Assembly (NCBI GenBank): GCA_963832725.1
Contig: CAWHVG010000003.1
Span: forward strand, 558,001 to 622,000
Reading direction: 5' to 3'
Length of the DNA: 64,000 bases
From: JAEZBP01 sp963832725
Lineage (GTDB): Bacteria > Myxococcota_A > Polyangia > Polyangiales > Sandaracinaceae
In this document: piece after piece, positions 28,254 to 37,013 of the stretch
Layout: the number at the start of each line of letters is the position of its first letter
Position numbering within the stretch: position 1 is the first letter of the stretch
Made by a program: the position numbers and the translations under genes
Notes under the pieces: generated by a model
Told to the model about the DNA's origin: nothing
Seen by the model: the letters and a program-made list of their open reading frames with translations, nothing else
Databases searched by the model: none

Positions 28254-30097
28254 ATGAGAGAGCTTGGAAGAGCTGCTGTGCTCAGCGGCATCGCCCTCAC
28301 GTTGATTGCTTGCGGAGGGACGAACGGCAGCGACCGCGATGGCGGCTTCGATGGTCAGGTCAGCCGGCGAGGGGCCGACAGCGGAAGGAGCGGCGGAGAC
28401 GCGGGGCATGATGCTGGGCACACAGCCGCCTGCACGCGCGACTCGGACTGCGACGACGGCCTCTACTGCACGGGCGTCGAGCGCTGCATGCCGGGCGCAT
28501 CGGGGGCAGGCGCGGACGGTTGTGTCGCCGGTACTCCCCCCTGCGATTCGTCGACGCAGACTTGCGACGAGACGAGTTCGACGTGTACGGACAACGCCTG
28601 CCAGCTGCTACGGGGGAGACGCCGACGGCGACGGCGACCCCCGCCCCGAGTGTGGTGGCCACGACTGCAACGACGGCGATCGAACTGTCTACAGCACTGC
28701 CCGAAGAGGTCTGTGACCCAGCCGGCGTCGATGAAGACTGCGATTCGACCACCATCTACAACGACAGCCCAGGCATGAACGATGGAGACCGCGATGGGGA
28801 CGGCTTCATTAGTACCGCTTGCTACAACACTAGATCGGACGGCACCGAGAATCGCGGCACGGACTGTGACGATACTCGTGCGGGCGAATCCGACCGCCAC
28901 AGAGGTGTGCGACCGCATCGACAACGACTGCGACAGCATGATCGACGAAACCCTCAACAGGACCTACTACTACGACGGGAAGATCACGACGGGTTCGGCT
29001 GTGATCCCTTGATGGTGTCCACCTGTGGCATGGCTCCGGTAGTCGATCGTCTGGCTCCAAACGCAATGATGTCGACAGCAATAACGACTGCAATGACAGC
29101 GACCCGTCGGTCAACATCACGGCTACAGAAGTTTGCGATGTAATCGACAACAACTGCGACGGGATCATCGATCCCGGGTGCGCGTGCACGAACGGTGCTC
29201 ACCAGCCATGCAGCGTAGACGTGGGCCTCTGTCACGTGGGGATGCAGATGTGCGCAGGCGGCGTCTGGGGGCACCTGTAGCGAGCGCTTGCCGGGAGACT
29301 TTCCCGAGGTTTGCAACGGCAGTGACGACGACTGCGACGGAAGTGTCGACGAAGATACGACGCTGACGACCTACTGGACGGATGCGGATGGAGACGGGTA
29401 CGGCGATCCGAGCTCCGGCTCACACGGCATGCACTCCTGGTGCCGGCGATGTGACCAAAACTAGCACCGACTGCAATGACGTTCCTCCTGCTGGCGCGTC
29501 CATTCATCCTCATGCCCAGGAGCTCTGCACCCCTTCGGGAGATACATCGGTGGACGAGGACTGTGACGATAGGATCGACGAAACGACGTCCTCAACGGAT
29601 CCCGGGTCGTTTGACCTGCTATCAAGATCAGGATGGAAGATGGGTATGGTGTGACGACTACCACAATCCAGGCCTGCGCCTGTCCCGCTGGCTATGCCGA
29701 TACATCAGGGGACTGCGTCGACGTTGGACCAGTCGCCGCGTTGGTTCATCCTGGCGCCGACTATCAAACGCGAGGCCCTACTGCGGCGGGAATCCTCCGT
29801 GTACCAGGTCTGATGGCACAGACGGCTGTAACCTTTGCCTGACGGGGCCTTGCTTCTGTTCGTTGCCCGTGGGTTGGGATTACAACTGCGATGGGGCGGT
29901 CGACACGGATCCTGGTGATCCTGCTCTGGTCGCTCGTGGGCGGCGGAGGCTGCTCCGGAACGGGAGCTCCGACTGGCGGCACTCACACTAACTCGGACTG
30001 TGGAACCAGCGTCTCCTACGGCAGTTGCTGCTATGACCGATTCCTGATTTGCGGGCCGAACTGTTCTGTGAGCAGTCGCCCGCTGGGATGTCGCTGA
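28254..30097 (+). CDS. MopE-like Asp/Cys-rich lipoprotein (frameshifted)
   Basis: Starts at ATG 28254 after GGAGGG. The lipoprotein leader reads MRELGRAAVLSGIALTLIAC with lipobox LIAC. The mature part repeats the pattern EVCDGxDNDCDxxxDE and DxDGDGxxD-x-DCND, as in EVCDVIDNNCDGIID, CNGSDDDCDGSVDED and DADGDGYGD. This is the putative metal-binding motif seen in MopE-type and other myxobacterial surface proteins. The repeats are spread over all three frames, with breaks near 28600, 28730, 28870, 29010, 29110, 29270, 29440, 29640, 29780 and 29920, so the full length (about 610 residues) is a reconstruction. GC is lower than in neighbours. It ends convergent to the intron region. Confidence 0.6.
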
Positions 30098-30271
30098 CGC
30101 CGGCGCGCTCGCCCATCGGCGTTGGGCGCTGCCGGGATTCGCGTTGCGGACCGGTCGCGGGCCTGCGCAGAGCGGGCTTGACCGAAGCGAACCGGCCGGC
30201 AGCGTTGGCCGGGTGCAGCGCCCGACCGCTGCGTGGATCCAGCATCGGGTCGCGCTCGGTCTCGAAGGCGA

Positions 30272-30708
30272 ATCGGCATAGTGGGCCCGAGTAGTCGACT
30301 CGGGCTCGCGTGCCACACCACCCGGCATGCGGGTCCGCACCGGGCGGTTCGATGGGTTGAGGTCAGACGGCCAGCCTCGGAAGGCCGAGTCTCGTCCGTT
30401 GCCGGGCGTTCGACCGCGTGACCCTTTCAGGCCCGAGACGAGATTTCCCCAGGTAAGAACACCGACCTTCACCGCACGACCGCCGGATTTACGCAGGGTC
30501 CCTTTGGTCACGGGAGCTTCGCGGTCACTTGCCCGCTCGCCCCGCTCGCCCGCGCCTCGTATCCGGTTCTTGTCCATCGGCCCACGGTTTCGTTCCGCGC
30601 TTCCTCCGGACGGTCGGTCGCCCTCCCGCCCTTGCGCTTCCCTTCCTTCGCTGTGACCTGCTCAGGGGAGGACTTGCACCTCCAAGTCGGCGCCCACGCT
30701 GGGCGCAC
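30272..30708 (-). mobile_element. ORF-less group IIC intron (ribozyme only)
   Basis: Read on the minus strand, the element starts GTGCGCCCAGCGTGGGCGC, a group II 5' end, followed by GGAGGTGCAAGTCCTCC. The middle contains TTCTTACCTGGGG, as in IIC introns such as the Oceanobacillus iheyensis one. Domain V (about 30317-30351) reads AACCGCCCGGTGCGG, then CCGCATGCCGGGTGG, with the CGC triad of class IIC. Domain VI has an 8-bp stem (30285-30292 with 30298-30305) and a candidate branch A eight bases from the 3' end, which is CCGAT. Length is 437 bases, so there is no room for a reverse transcriptase: it would need one in trans. The 5' end lies directly after an intrinsic terminator, the known IIC target. 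Boundaries are by motif. Confidence 0.88.
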
Positions 30709-30711
30709 AAG

Positions 30712-30744
30712 CAAAAAGGCCCGAGCCGGGAAGGCTCGGACCCC
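30712..30744 (-). terminator. Intrinsic terminator of the minus-strand lipoprotein gene
   Basis: CCGAGCC (30721-30727) pairs with GGCTCGG (30733-30739) around a five-base loop. Read on the minus strand, the stem is followed by CCTTTTTGC. It lies about 100 bases after the stop of the lipoprotein at 30844-31378 and just before the first base of the group IIC intron. Confidence 0.75.
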
Positions 30745-30843
30745 TTTGCGCGAAGAGTGCCTTGGAGAGTCAAGCCTGCCGGGAAGCAGACTGCGTAGGT
30801 GCCCGTCGTGGGTGCCGAGCTCAGGCAGGCCGAACCGGCCGGA

Positions 30844-31378
30844 TTAAGCGCTCGAGAACACGGCCATCTGCTCAGCGGAGCAGTTGGTCATCACGCAGGT
30901 CTGATCGATGCAGCTGTGGTAACGGCTGATGCAGCAGTTGTAGGCGTGCAACACAGTACTGCCGCCGTTCTGCTCGATGCAGTACTCCTGGGTGTACGAG
31001 AGACAGAAACGCGACAGTCCACCCATCGCACCGCTGCTGGTCATGGTCGGCGCGGTCATGTCGTTCATGATGCAGTTGTTGATGCACGTGCTGTCGGTGC
31101 ACGCGTCCAAGGAGGCTCTTGGCGGCCGCGCTGCAACGAGGAGCGAGGGTGCTCGGGAACGGCATGAGCGGCATCGCACACTGACGCGCGCCAGCGTCGG
31201 ACATGGTGGACGGGCCAGAGTCCGGCGTCGTGGTGGGTCCCGAGTCGGGCGTGCCTGTCGTGTGGCCCGCGTCGCCCGAGAGGTGGATGCCACCCGCGTC
31301 GGTGGTGCCGCTGCGGTTGTCGCAGCCGAACGCGAACGTCAGCGCTCCAAAAGCCATCAAGAATGCGATCCGCTTCAT
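30844..31378 (-). CDS. Cys-rich lipoprotein (one frameshift)
   Basis: About 177 residues. ATG 31378 is preceded by AGGAGGA. The leader MKRIAFLMAFGALTFAFGC ends in a lipobox-like AFGC, followed by a Thr/Pro/Asp/Gly-rich linker with TTPDSGPSTMSDAG. The C-terminal domain has nine or more Cys (for example CTDSTCINNC, CCISRYHSC, CVMTNC) and probably forms disulfides. The frame changes near 31110, between AAAKS and ACTDST. No enzyme motif is seen. It stands alone, with a terminator and then the group II intron downstream. Confidence 0.7.
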
Positions 31379-31808
31379 TCCGATCCTCCTGCGGGCTGCA
31401 TAGAGCCCCTCTGAAAATTCCTGGGCCGCCGAGCGACCCACCCCGTCCTTGGTCGGCTCGCCGCGCGAGTCGCGCGCGGGGTGCCCTCGCTCCGACGGCC
31501 ACCACGAGAGACGGACGCGGGCTCGACCTGGCGCGCGACGGCGCGCAACCGGGAGCCGCAGAAGGTCTCGAATGTGCCGGTGGTTTGCATGCCGCCGCTC
31601 AGAGCGGGGGCACGTTAGTGGCACCCTCGTGACACGTCAACGTCCTCGCCTCGGCGCGCCGCGGGATCTGGGCTCGCAGCGCCAACCACGCTCGTCGCCG
31701 CTCCCGGACTGGAACGGGCGCCCCGAACGGCCCGGTCCGCTCGCCCCGCACAAGGCTCGACGCCGGAACGCGCCGCCCGCGTAGACGACCCAGAGGACTC
31801 TCACGACC

Positions 31809-31975
31809 CGGGGTCGCGGGCTCGGAGGCATGAGAACGATGCCCTCGCGACCGCGGGCGGGCTCGGAGGCATGAAAACGATGCCCTCGCGACCGAAGCGG
31901 GCCCGGAGGCACGAAAACGAGGCCCGTGGGAGCGCGAGCGGAGCCCGGAGGCACAAAAATGAGGTCAAAGTGCTC
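31809..31975. repeat. 41-bp tandem repeat, four copies
   Basis: Copies of CTCGGAGGCATGAAAACGAT, with drift to CCCGGAGGCAC in the last two, start at 31821, 31862, 31902 and 31943 (periods 41, 40, 41). They lie in the gene-free stretch 31379-32220 upstream of the peroxiredoxin gene. 31379-31800 holds nothing I recognise. Confidence 0.75.
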
Positions 31976-32065
31976 TCCGGCGGTGATGGACGCTTCGGCT
32001 GGAGGCTCCGGAACCGCTCCCGAGCGCGATTTTCATCGATTCGATGCCGAATGCGGCGGCGAAGC

Positions 32066-32135
32066 GGTGAATTCGCCATCGAATCGAGGCCGAAGCGGCT
32101 GCTGGCGGTGAATTCGCCCTCGAATCGAGGCCGAG
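32066..32135. repeat. 41-bp direct repeat, two copies, upstream of bcp
   Basis: GGTGAATTCGCC followed by TCGAATCGAGGCCGA occurs at 32066 and 32107, 41 bp apart. The sequence is unrelated to the neighbouring 41-bp array at 31.8 kb, but the period is the same. An imperfect inverted relative (CGATTCGATGCCGAATG) lies just before the first copy. Confidence 0.65.
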
Positions 32136-32220
32136 CGCATGTTCACCTCCGCGTTCGACGAAGGGACGGCGCCGTCGCGCGCGGAGGGGGTATGCTCCGC
32201 GCCTCACCCGGGAGGAGACG

Positions 32221-32705
32221 ATGGCGACCGCAGACAAGCACCCGCTCGAAGGCAAGAAGGCCCCCGCGTTCACGCTCGAGTCGTCCGAGGGCGGCAAGAC
32301 GAAGCTGAAGGACTTCGAGGGCCGCGGGTGGTCCTCTACTTCTATCCGCGCGACGCGACGCCCGGCTGCACGACGGAGGCGCAGGAGTTCCGGGACGCCA
32401 AGGGAGACCTCGGCCGCAAGAACGCCGTCGCGCTGGGCGTCAGCAAGGACACCGTCGCCTCGCACCAGAAGTTCGCGGCCAAGCAGGAGCTGAACTTCCC
32501 GCTCCTCAGCGATCCCGAGGGCAAGGTCATCGAGAAGTACGGCGCCTGGGGCGAGAAGAACATGTACGGCAAGAAGTCGATGGGGATCATCCGGACGACC
32601 GTGCTCATCGATCCGGAGGGGAAGGTCCGCCGCGTGTGGCCGAAGGTGCGGGTGAAGGGGCACGTCGACGCCGTCCTCGCGGAGCTCGACGAGCTCGCGG
32701 GCTGA
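32221..32705 (+). CDS. bcp: Peroxiredoxin of the Bcp/PrxQ family (one frameshift)
   Basis: About 161 residues. A good Shine-Dalgarno (GGAGGAGA) precedes ATG 32221. The peroxidatic Cys is in YPRDATPGCTTEAQEF (about residue 50). In most Bcp proteins the resolving Cys lies five residues later, but here that position is Gln, so this is a one-Cys variant or uses another partner. Family landmarks GVSKDTVASHQKFA, FPLLSDPEGKV and the Arg of IIRTTVLIDP are present. The frame changes near 32327, best explained by one lost G in a G-run. Reduces hydroperoxides in the cytoplasm. Confidence 0.9.
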
Positions 32706-32825
32706 TTCCCGCCTCCAGTGAGTTCGCTCAAGTATCGCTCGAGCGTGGCGTTCCGGCGCCCTTCGGATGACGATAGGCTCTCGCCCGCTTCACCGTCGGG
32801 GGCGGGAAGTCACCGGGGAGTCACC

Positions 32826-34046
32826 GTGTCCAAGCAGTTCGCCATCGTGTCGTGCCTCGTCTTCGCCAGCGCGCTCGCCGGATGTACCGGGAGCGGTGGA
32901 GGGGGCTGCAACCCGGCCTGTCCCTCTTCGCAGGTGTGCTGCGAAGGGATGTGCGTCTTCACCGAGATCGATCGGCAGAACTGCGGCGCGTGCGGGAGCG
33001 TCTGCAGCGGAACTTGCTCGGCCGGCCGTTGCATCGCCGGCTACGACGCGGGGCCCTTGCTCGACACGGGCCCGCAGCCCACCGGGGACTGCCACCCGGC
33101 GTGCGCGGCCGGCAGCCGCTGCTGCGGCACCACCTGCGTGCAGCAAGACCAGCCCGTCGGCGCCGATGGCCGACCGACCAACCCGAACGACCCGACCTCG
33201 GCGTTCAATAACTGCAACGGCTGCGGCCTGCAGTGCGACCCGCAGCTCGCCAGCTCGTGCAGCGTGCTGCCCGGTGGCGCGGCCGTGACCTGCGCCTGTG
33301 GTCAGTTCCGCGCCTGCACCGCGCCCAGCGTGTGTGCGATGAGCGGCGGCCAGTTCCAGTGTGTCGACATCCTCACGGACCCGATGAACTGCGGCACGAT
33401 CGGGCACGCGTGCGCGAGCGGCGAGACGTGCTCGGGCGGATCGTGTGGATGTGGGGGCCCCGGCATGCTCTGCGCAGCCGGACAGTCCTGCTGCGCCGGC
33501 GCTTGTTGCGATGGCGAATGCTGTGGAGGGCTGTGTACGAACACCACCAGCGACCCGGCCAACTGCGGGGGCTGCGGGACGGCGTGCGGCGACAGCGCTC
33601 CGAATTGCCAGGACAGCACCTGTGTCTGCGGGACCGGCACCGACGCGATGAGCTGCACCGCGCCCGCGGCGGGCAATCCGGGCGAGAGCTGCTGCGATGA
33701 CGCCTGCGTCGCCAACACCGACACCAACTGCGGTTGCGGCGTGGTGTGCGACACGGCGGGCGGAGACAGCTGCGTCGTGTCCAGTGGACTGCCGCCGGGG
33801 ACGGGCGCGCCCAGCGTGTGCTGCGGCACCGCGGTGCCGATCATCGGTGGGTTCTGCAGCGGCGGCTTGCCGGGCTTCCCCGACGGCGGCTTGCCGGGCT
33901 TCCCCGACGGCGGCTTGCCGGGCTTCCCCGACGGCGGCTTGCCGGGCTTCCCCGACGGCGGCTTGCCGGGCTTCCCCGACGGCGGCTTCCCCGACGGCGG
34001 CTTCCCCGACGCGGGAATCGATGGCGGGGTCGACGGGGGACCGTAG
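32826..34046 (+). CDS. Cys-rich lipoprotein with C-terminal GLPGFPDG repeats
   Basis: 406 residues from GTG 32826, preceded by GGGGAG. The leader VSKQFAIVSCLVFASALAGC has a good lipobox (LAGC). The body has more than 45 Cys in units such as CNPACPSSQVCCEGMC, CGACGSVC and CCAGACCDGECCGGLC, typical of myxobacterial surface proteins that are heavily disulfide-bonded. The C-terminus holds five almost identical copies of GLPGFPDG (24-bp DNA repeats, about 33866-33985), then two of GFPD. The G-x-P pattern is collagen-like. Frame is intact. It converges on the next gene across a strong hairpin. Confidence 0.8.
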   Translation: MSKQFAIVSCLVFASALAGCTGSGGGGCNPACPSSQVCCEGMCVFTEIDRQNCGACGSVCSGTCSAGRCIAGYDAGPLLDTGPQPTGDCHPACAAGSRCCGTTCVQQDQPVGADGRPTNPNDPTSAFNNCNGCGLQCDPQLASSCSVLPGGAAVTCACGQFRACTAPSVCAMSGGQFQCVDILTDPMNCGTIGHACASGETCSGGSCGCGGPGMLCAAGQSCCAGACCDGECCGGLCTNTTSDPANCGGCGTACGDSAPNCQDSTCVCGTGTDAMSCTAPAAGNPGESCCDDACVANTDTNCGCGVVCDTAGGDSCVVSSGLPPGTGAPSVCCGTAVPIIGGFCSGGLPGFPDGGLPGFPDGGLPGFPDGGLPGFPDGGLPGFPDGGFPDGGFPDAGIDGGVDGGP

Positions 34047-34071
34047 CCGCCATCGCAGACCGAGCTCGCTT

Positions 34072-34105
34072 CGCGAACGCCGCGCCCTCCAGCGCGGCGT
34101 TCGCG
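34072..34105. terminator. Strong two-way hairpin between convergent genes
   Basis: A stem of about 14 bp is formed by CGCGAACGCCGCGC (34072-34085) and its complement (34092-34105) around a six-base loop. It sits between the stops of the lipoprotein gene (34046) and the coiled-coil gene (34124). There is no long T-run, which is common for GC-rich terminators. Confidence 0.7.
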
Positions 34106-34123
34106 CGTTCGGGTCTCGGACAG

Positions 34124-35449
34124 TCAGCGCAGGATCACGAAGAGCAGCGTGATGATGACGAGGAAGGCCGCGCCGCCCAATAGCGCCGCTCCTCGCTGGA
34201 ACGCCGTCTTGTCGTAGGCGAGGAGCGCGGCCTCGTGCAGCTCGACCTCGTGCGCCCGGGTCTCGTGCGCGCTCTCTTTGCGCATGGCCGACTGCGCGGC
34301 CTCCGGGGCGACGGCCAGGCCGATGCCCCGGGTGAGCGCTTGGCGCGCCAGCTCACGGACGGCGGCGTGGTAGGCCCGCTCCGCTTCTCCCGCCGTCGAC
34401 AGGTGTACCCGCTCCGAGCGCTTCTGCGCTGCGTCCACGGCTCGGATTTGATCCGTGAGGTCGTTCACCGCCGAGAGCATCACGGCCAGCTCGCGTCGGG
34501 CCTCGCTGAGCTGCGGGGTGAGCTCGTCCACTTTCGCTTGCGCCGCCGTGACGTCGGCTCGACGGGCCTGGCGCTCCGCCTCCAGCACGTCGCGCCGCGC
34601 GGCGTCCGGCTCCGCCGAGGACGACCACAGGTTCCTGAGCTCGATCTCCACGCGCGAGAGCCTCGCCGTCGCCCGGCGCAGGTCCGTCTCTCGCACGTTC
34701 ATCTGGGTGGCCAGCTTGGTCTCCCGGTCGCGGTGAGGCGCCGCCGCCCGCTCGGCCTGCTCGATCTTCCGGCTCAGCGACGCGCGCTGGGCGTCCGCGG
34801 TCTCTTTCGCGCGGGCCCACTCGCTGGTGCGCTCGCCGGCGACCCGCCCAGCCTCGTCCGCCGCCGCGAGCTGCGGTGAGAGGACGGCCAACGACTCGTG
34901 CCCACGCTGGGCATGGAGCGTCCGGCCGAGCTCGATCATGGCCTCGTCGCGATTGGCCGCGGCGCTCTTCTCCAGCCGCTTCAGGTCGAAGAGAGCCTTG
35001 CCGAGCGCTCGCTTCCGGGTGAGCACGAGCAGCGCGTAGGGGATCGACGCGACGAAGTTCGACGGGGCGGGGCCGTAGTCGGCGATGACCTCCACTTCGG
35101 CCGCGTTCGGGGCTGGCTGTTGTGGCGCTTCGCCACTCACGGGGGCCATGGAAGAAGCCGAGGGCACGGACGGGGAGGGCAGGGAGGCCCGCTTCGGTGC
35201 CGGCGTTGGAGGGACCCAGTCGTCGAGCCCCGGCAGCCCGGCGTTGCCGCCGAGCTCGTCGAACCCGTCGCCGAGGATCCTGCCGCCTCCTTGGATGGCG
35301 GGGTCTGCGGTCGGCCTCTGGGCCGCACCGCCTGCGCCGAGGCCATCGCTCCCTACCGGGTCGGACGGGAGGCCCTCCCAAGGAGGCGCGAGATCATCGT
35401 CGGCCGCCAGCTCTCGCCCCCAACGTCCGCCGTCACCGTCCGCCGCCAC
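34124..35449 (-). CDS. Coiled-coil protein with C-terminal membrane anchor
   Basis: 441 residues, frame intact. The first ~125 residues are Pro/Gly/Asp-rich and disordered. A conserved-looking segment (VIADYGPAPSNFVASIPYALLVLTRKRAL) is followed by about 200 residues of heptad-rich helix (many Glu, Arg, Ala; for example SEARRELAVMLSAVNDLTD). The last ~20 residues form a single membrane helix (LLGGAAFLVIITLLFVILR), so the protein is probably tail-anchored. No enzymatic motif is seen. It begins with GTG, 85 bases after the next upstream gene. Function not recognised. Confidence 0.75.
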   Translation of the reverse strand: MAADGDGGRWGRELAADDDLAPPWEGLPSDPVGSDGLGAGGAAQRPTADPAIQGGGRILGDGFDELGGNAGLPGLDDWVPPTPAPKRASLPSPSVPSASSMAPVSGEAPQQPAPNAAEVEVIADYGPAPSNFVASIPYALLVLTRKRALGKALFDLKRLEKSAAANRDEAMIELGRTLHAQRGHESLAVLSPQLAAADEAGRVAGERTSEWARAKETADAQRASLSRKIEQAERAAAPHRDRETKLATQMNVRETDLRRATARLSRVEIELRNLWSSSAEPDAARRDVLEAERQARRADVTAAQAKVDELTPQLSEARRELAVMLSAVNDLTDQIRAVDAAQKRSERVHLSTAGEAERAYHAAVRELARQALTRGIGLAVAPEAAQSAMRKESAHETRAHEVELHEAALLAYDKTAFQRGAALLGGAAFLVIITLLFVILR

Positions 35450-35534
35450 GCTGGCGAGAATACCGGCGTCGGGCCTGCTCGCTCAACAGAGGGATGCATC
35501 CGCGGTGGACTCTCGCACCGGCCCGGCGACGGGC

Positions 35535-36152
35535 TCAGCGATGGACGAGCACGAAGGCGACGTCGTCGGCGCCCACGCGTACCACGCCGAGACCGAACTC
35601 GGCGCCCGCGACCTGAATCGTCGCCGAGTCGGGCGCGCCCACCGCCGTCACGCCCGCGCCGTGCCCCAGCGCGAGCCGGTGCGCTCCGCCCGCGTCCAGC
35701 CGCAAGCGCAAGGCGAGCCCGTGCGAGAGGCGGTCGCCCGGCATCCGGCCGTCGTGGGCCCAGAGCACGAGCCCGCCTGCCGAGTCGCGAACCTCCGCGT
35801 CGATGGTCGCTCTGCCGGGCCCCGAATAGCGCTGGGTCACGCGGAGGCCGATGGTGTGACCCACGAGCGCCTCGAGCTCCACTGCGCTCGGGAGGAGGTA
35901 TCGAACGAGCACCTCCCCGCCGCCGACGTCGAGCGCGAGCTCGCCTCCCGTCACCGACGTCACGCGGCCGCTCAGCGCCGTCTCGAACGTGAGATGTTCC
36001 TCGGTTCGCGTGTGACACGCGCTGCGGGGCGCCCCCTCCACACAGAAGAAGAGCAAGGGCTCGTCGGCCGCCGTGGCCCGGAAACGCACCTCGTCGAGCC
36101 GGACGTGTACGCTCGGTTGGGTATCACGGGCGCTGGGCGGTGAGGAGGTCAT
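35535..36152 (-). CDS. Hypothetical protein, PilZ-like size, function unknown
   Basis: 205 residues from ATG 36152, chosen because GAGGCG precedes it and the upstream in-frame extension is Arg-rich noise. Secondary structure looks mainly beta: ALSGRVTSVTGGELALDVGG, EVLVRYLLPSAVEL, and the C-terminal AEFGLGVVRVGADDVAFVLV. Single Cys residues occur only near CVEGAPRSAC. There is no signal peptide, so it is probably cytoplasmic. It may form an operon with the coiled-coil membrane protein downstream. I do not recognise the family. Confidence 0.6.
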   Translation of the reverse strand: MTSSPPSARDTQPSVHVRLDEVRFRATAADEPLLFFCVEGAPRSACHTRTEEHLTFETALSGRVTSVTGGELALDVGGGEVLVRYLLPSAVELEALVGHTIGLRVTQRYSGPGRATIDAEVRDSAGGLVLWAHDGRMPGDRLSHGLALRLRLDAGGAHRLALGHGAGVTAVGAPDSATIQVAGAEFGLGVVRVGADDVAFVLVHR

Positions 36153-36298
36153 CGTCGTCGCCTCTTCCGATGCAGAGCCTGTGCCATCTTGGGCGCGGGC
36201 CAGCCATCGAGGAGTTGGACGTACGGAACGCGCATGGGATTCTGTGACGCTGCGCCCCGGTCTGGACTGACGCACGACATTCGTGTCCGGGCGACCGC

Positions 36299-36314
36299 GC
36301 GAGTGTGAACTCGC
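36299..36314 (-). terminator. Small hairpin after the 36.3 kb lipoprotein gene
   Basis: GCGAGT (36299-36304) pairs with ACTCGC (36309-36314) around four bases. It lies 22 bases after the minus-strand stop at 36337 and before the next minus-strand gene. The stem is short and lacks a T-run, so this is tentative. Confidence 0.3.
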
Positions 36315-36336
36315 TTACACGTACCGATCGCGTGAA

Positions 36337-36834
36337 TCAGGGAGAGTCGACCAGCGTGACGGTCCGGGTGTCGCAGGCGTGGCCGGCGGTGGTCCAGACC
36401 TCCGCCTGGAGGTCGAGCACGCGACCGGCGAAGGGGCTGACGTCAGCGCTCTCGTTGTTCAGCACGATGAGGTCCGGGTGGCGCTCATAGCGCGCTCCGT
36501 CGGGCCGGAGGAGGCTCGGCGTCAGGTGGAGCATCGTGCCCGTGCCGACCTCCGAGGCGTCTGTCGGGTCCTCGAGTCGGTAGGCCGCATCCATCTCGAG
36601 CGGCAGGTCGCGGACCCAGAATCCGACCACCACGTGGATTCCGCCCTGCGGGCCGTGCACGATGGGCAGCTCGCCGCCTTCGCGCGGGAGCGGCACCAAG
36701 CGCGCGCCTCCGGCGCCGACTTCCAACCGGCCGTCCGTCAGACAGGCGTCGACACTTCCGTCCGTCCGACCCGGGCCCGTGCCACACCCCGCGAAGACCA
36801 GGGCGGCGAGCGCGAGGTGTCGCATTTGGCCCAT
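36337..36834 (-). CDS. Hypothetical lipoprotein
   Basis: 165 residues. The leader MGQMRHLALAALVFAGC has a good lipobox (FAGC). ATG 36834 or ATG 36825 could be used. The mature part starts with Gly, Thr and Asp and contains a VDACLTDGRLEVGAG segment, common after the linker in myxobacterial lipoproteins. A beta-rich domain follows (GGIHVVVGFWVRDLPLEM, VLDLQAEVWTTAGHAC). Two Cys in the mature domain could form a disulfide. No family was recognised. It is divergent from scpA. Confidence 0.65.
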   Translation of the reverse strand: MGQMRHLALAALVFAGCGTGPGRTDGSVDACLTDGRLEVGAGGARLVPLPREGGELPIVHGPQGGIHVVVGFWVRDLPLEMDAAYRLEDPTDASEVGTGTMLHLTPSLLRPDGARYERHPDLIVLNNESADVSPFAGRVLDLQAEVWTTAGHACDTRTVTLVDSP

Positions 36835-37013
36835 GGTAGCGCGGCGATCTCCCTTTGACGTGCTAGGCGCAGGGGTGTACCACGCGGCTCCCCTTCGGAA
36901 GCGATCTCTCGGCCGCCCCAGACCTGCGATGTCGTCGACCTCAGCCTGCGAAACGTGGCTCATCCTGCACGCCGTCCCGGCGTGTGGGCCCGCGTGCCGG
37001 TGAGGGGGGCCCC

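Noticed and set aside
30660..30708. tRNA-like T-arm (GGTGCAAGTCC) on the minus strand
   Set aside because: No acceptor or anticodon arms fit; the motif is explained by domain I of the group IIC intron.
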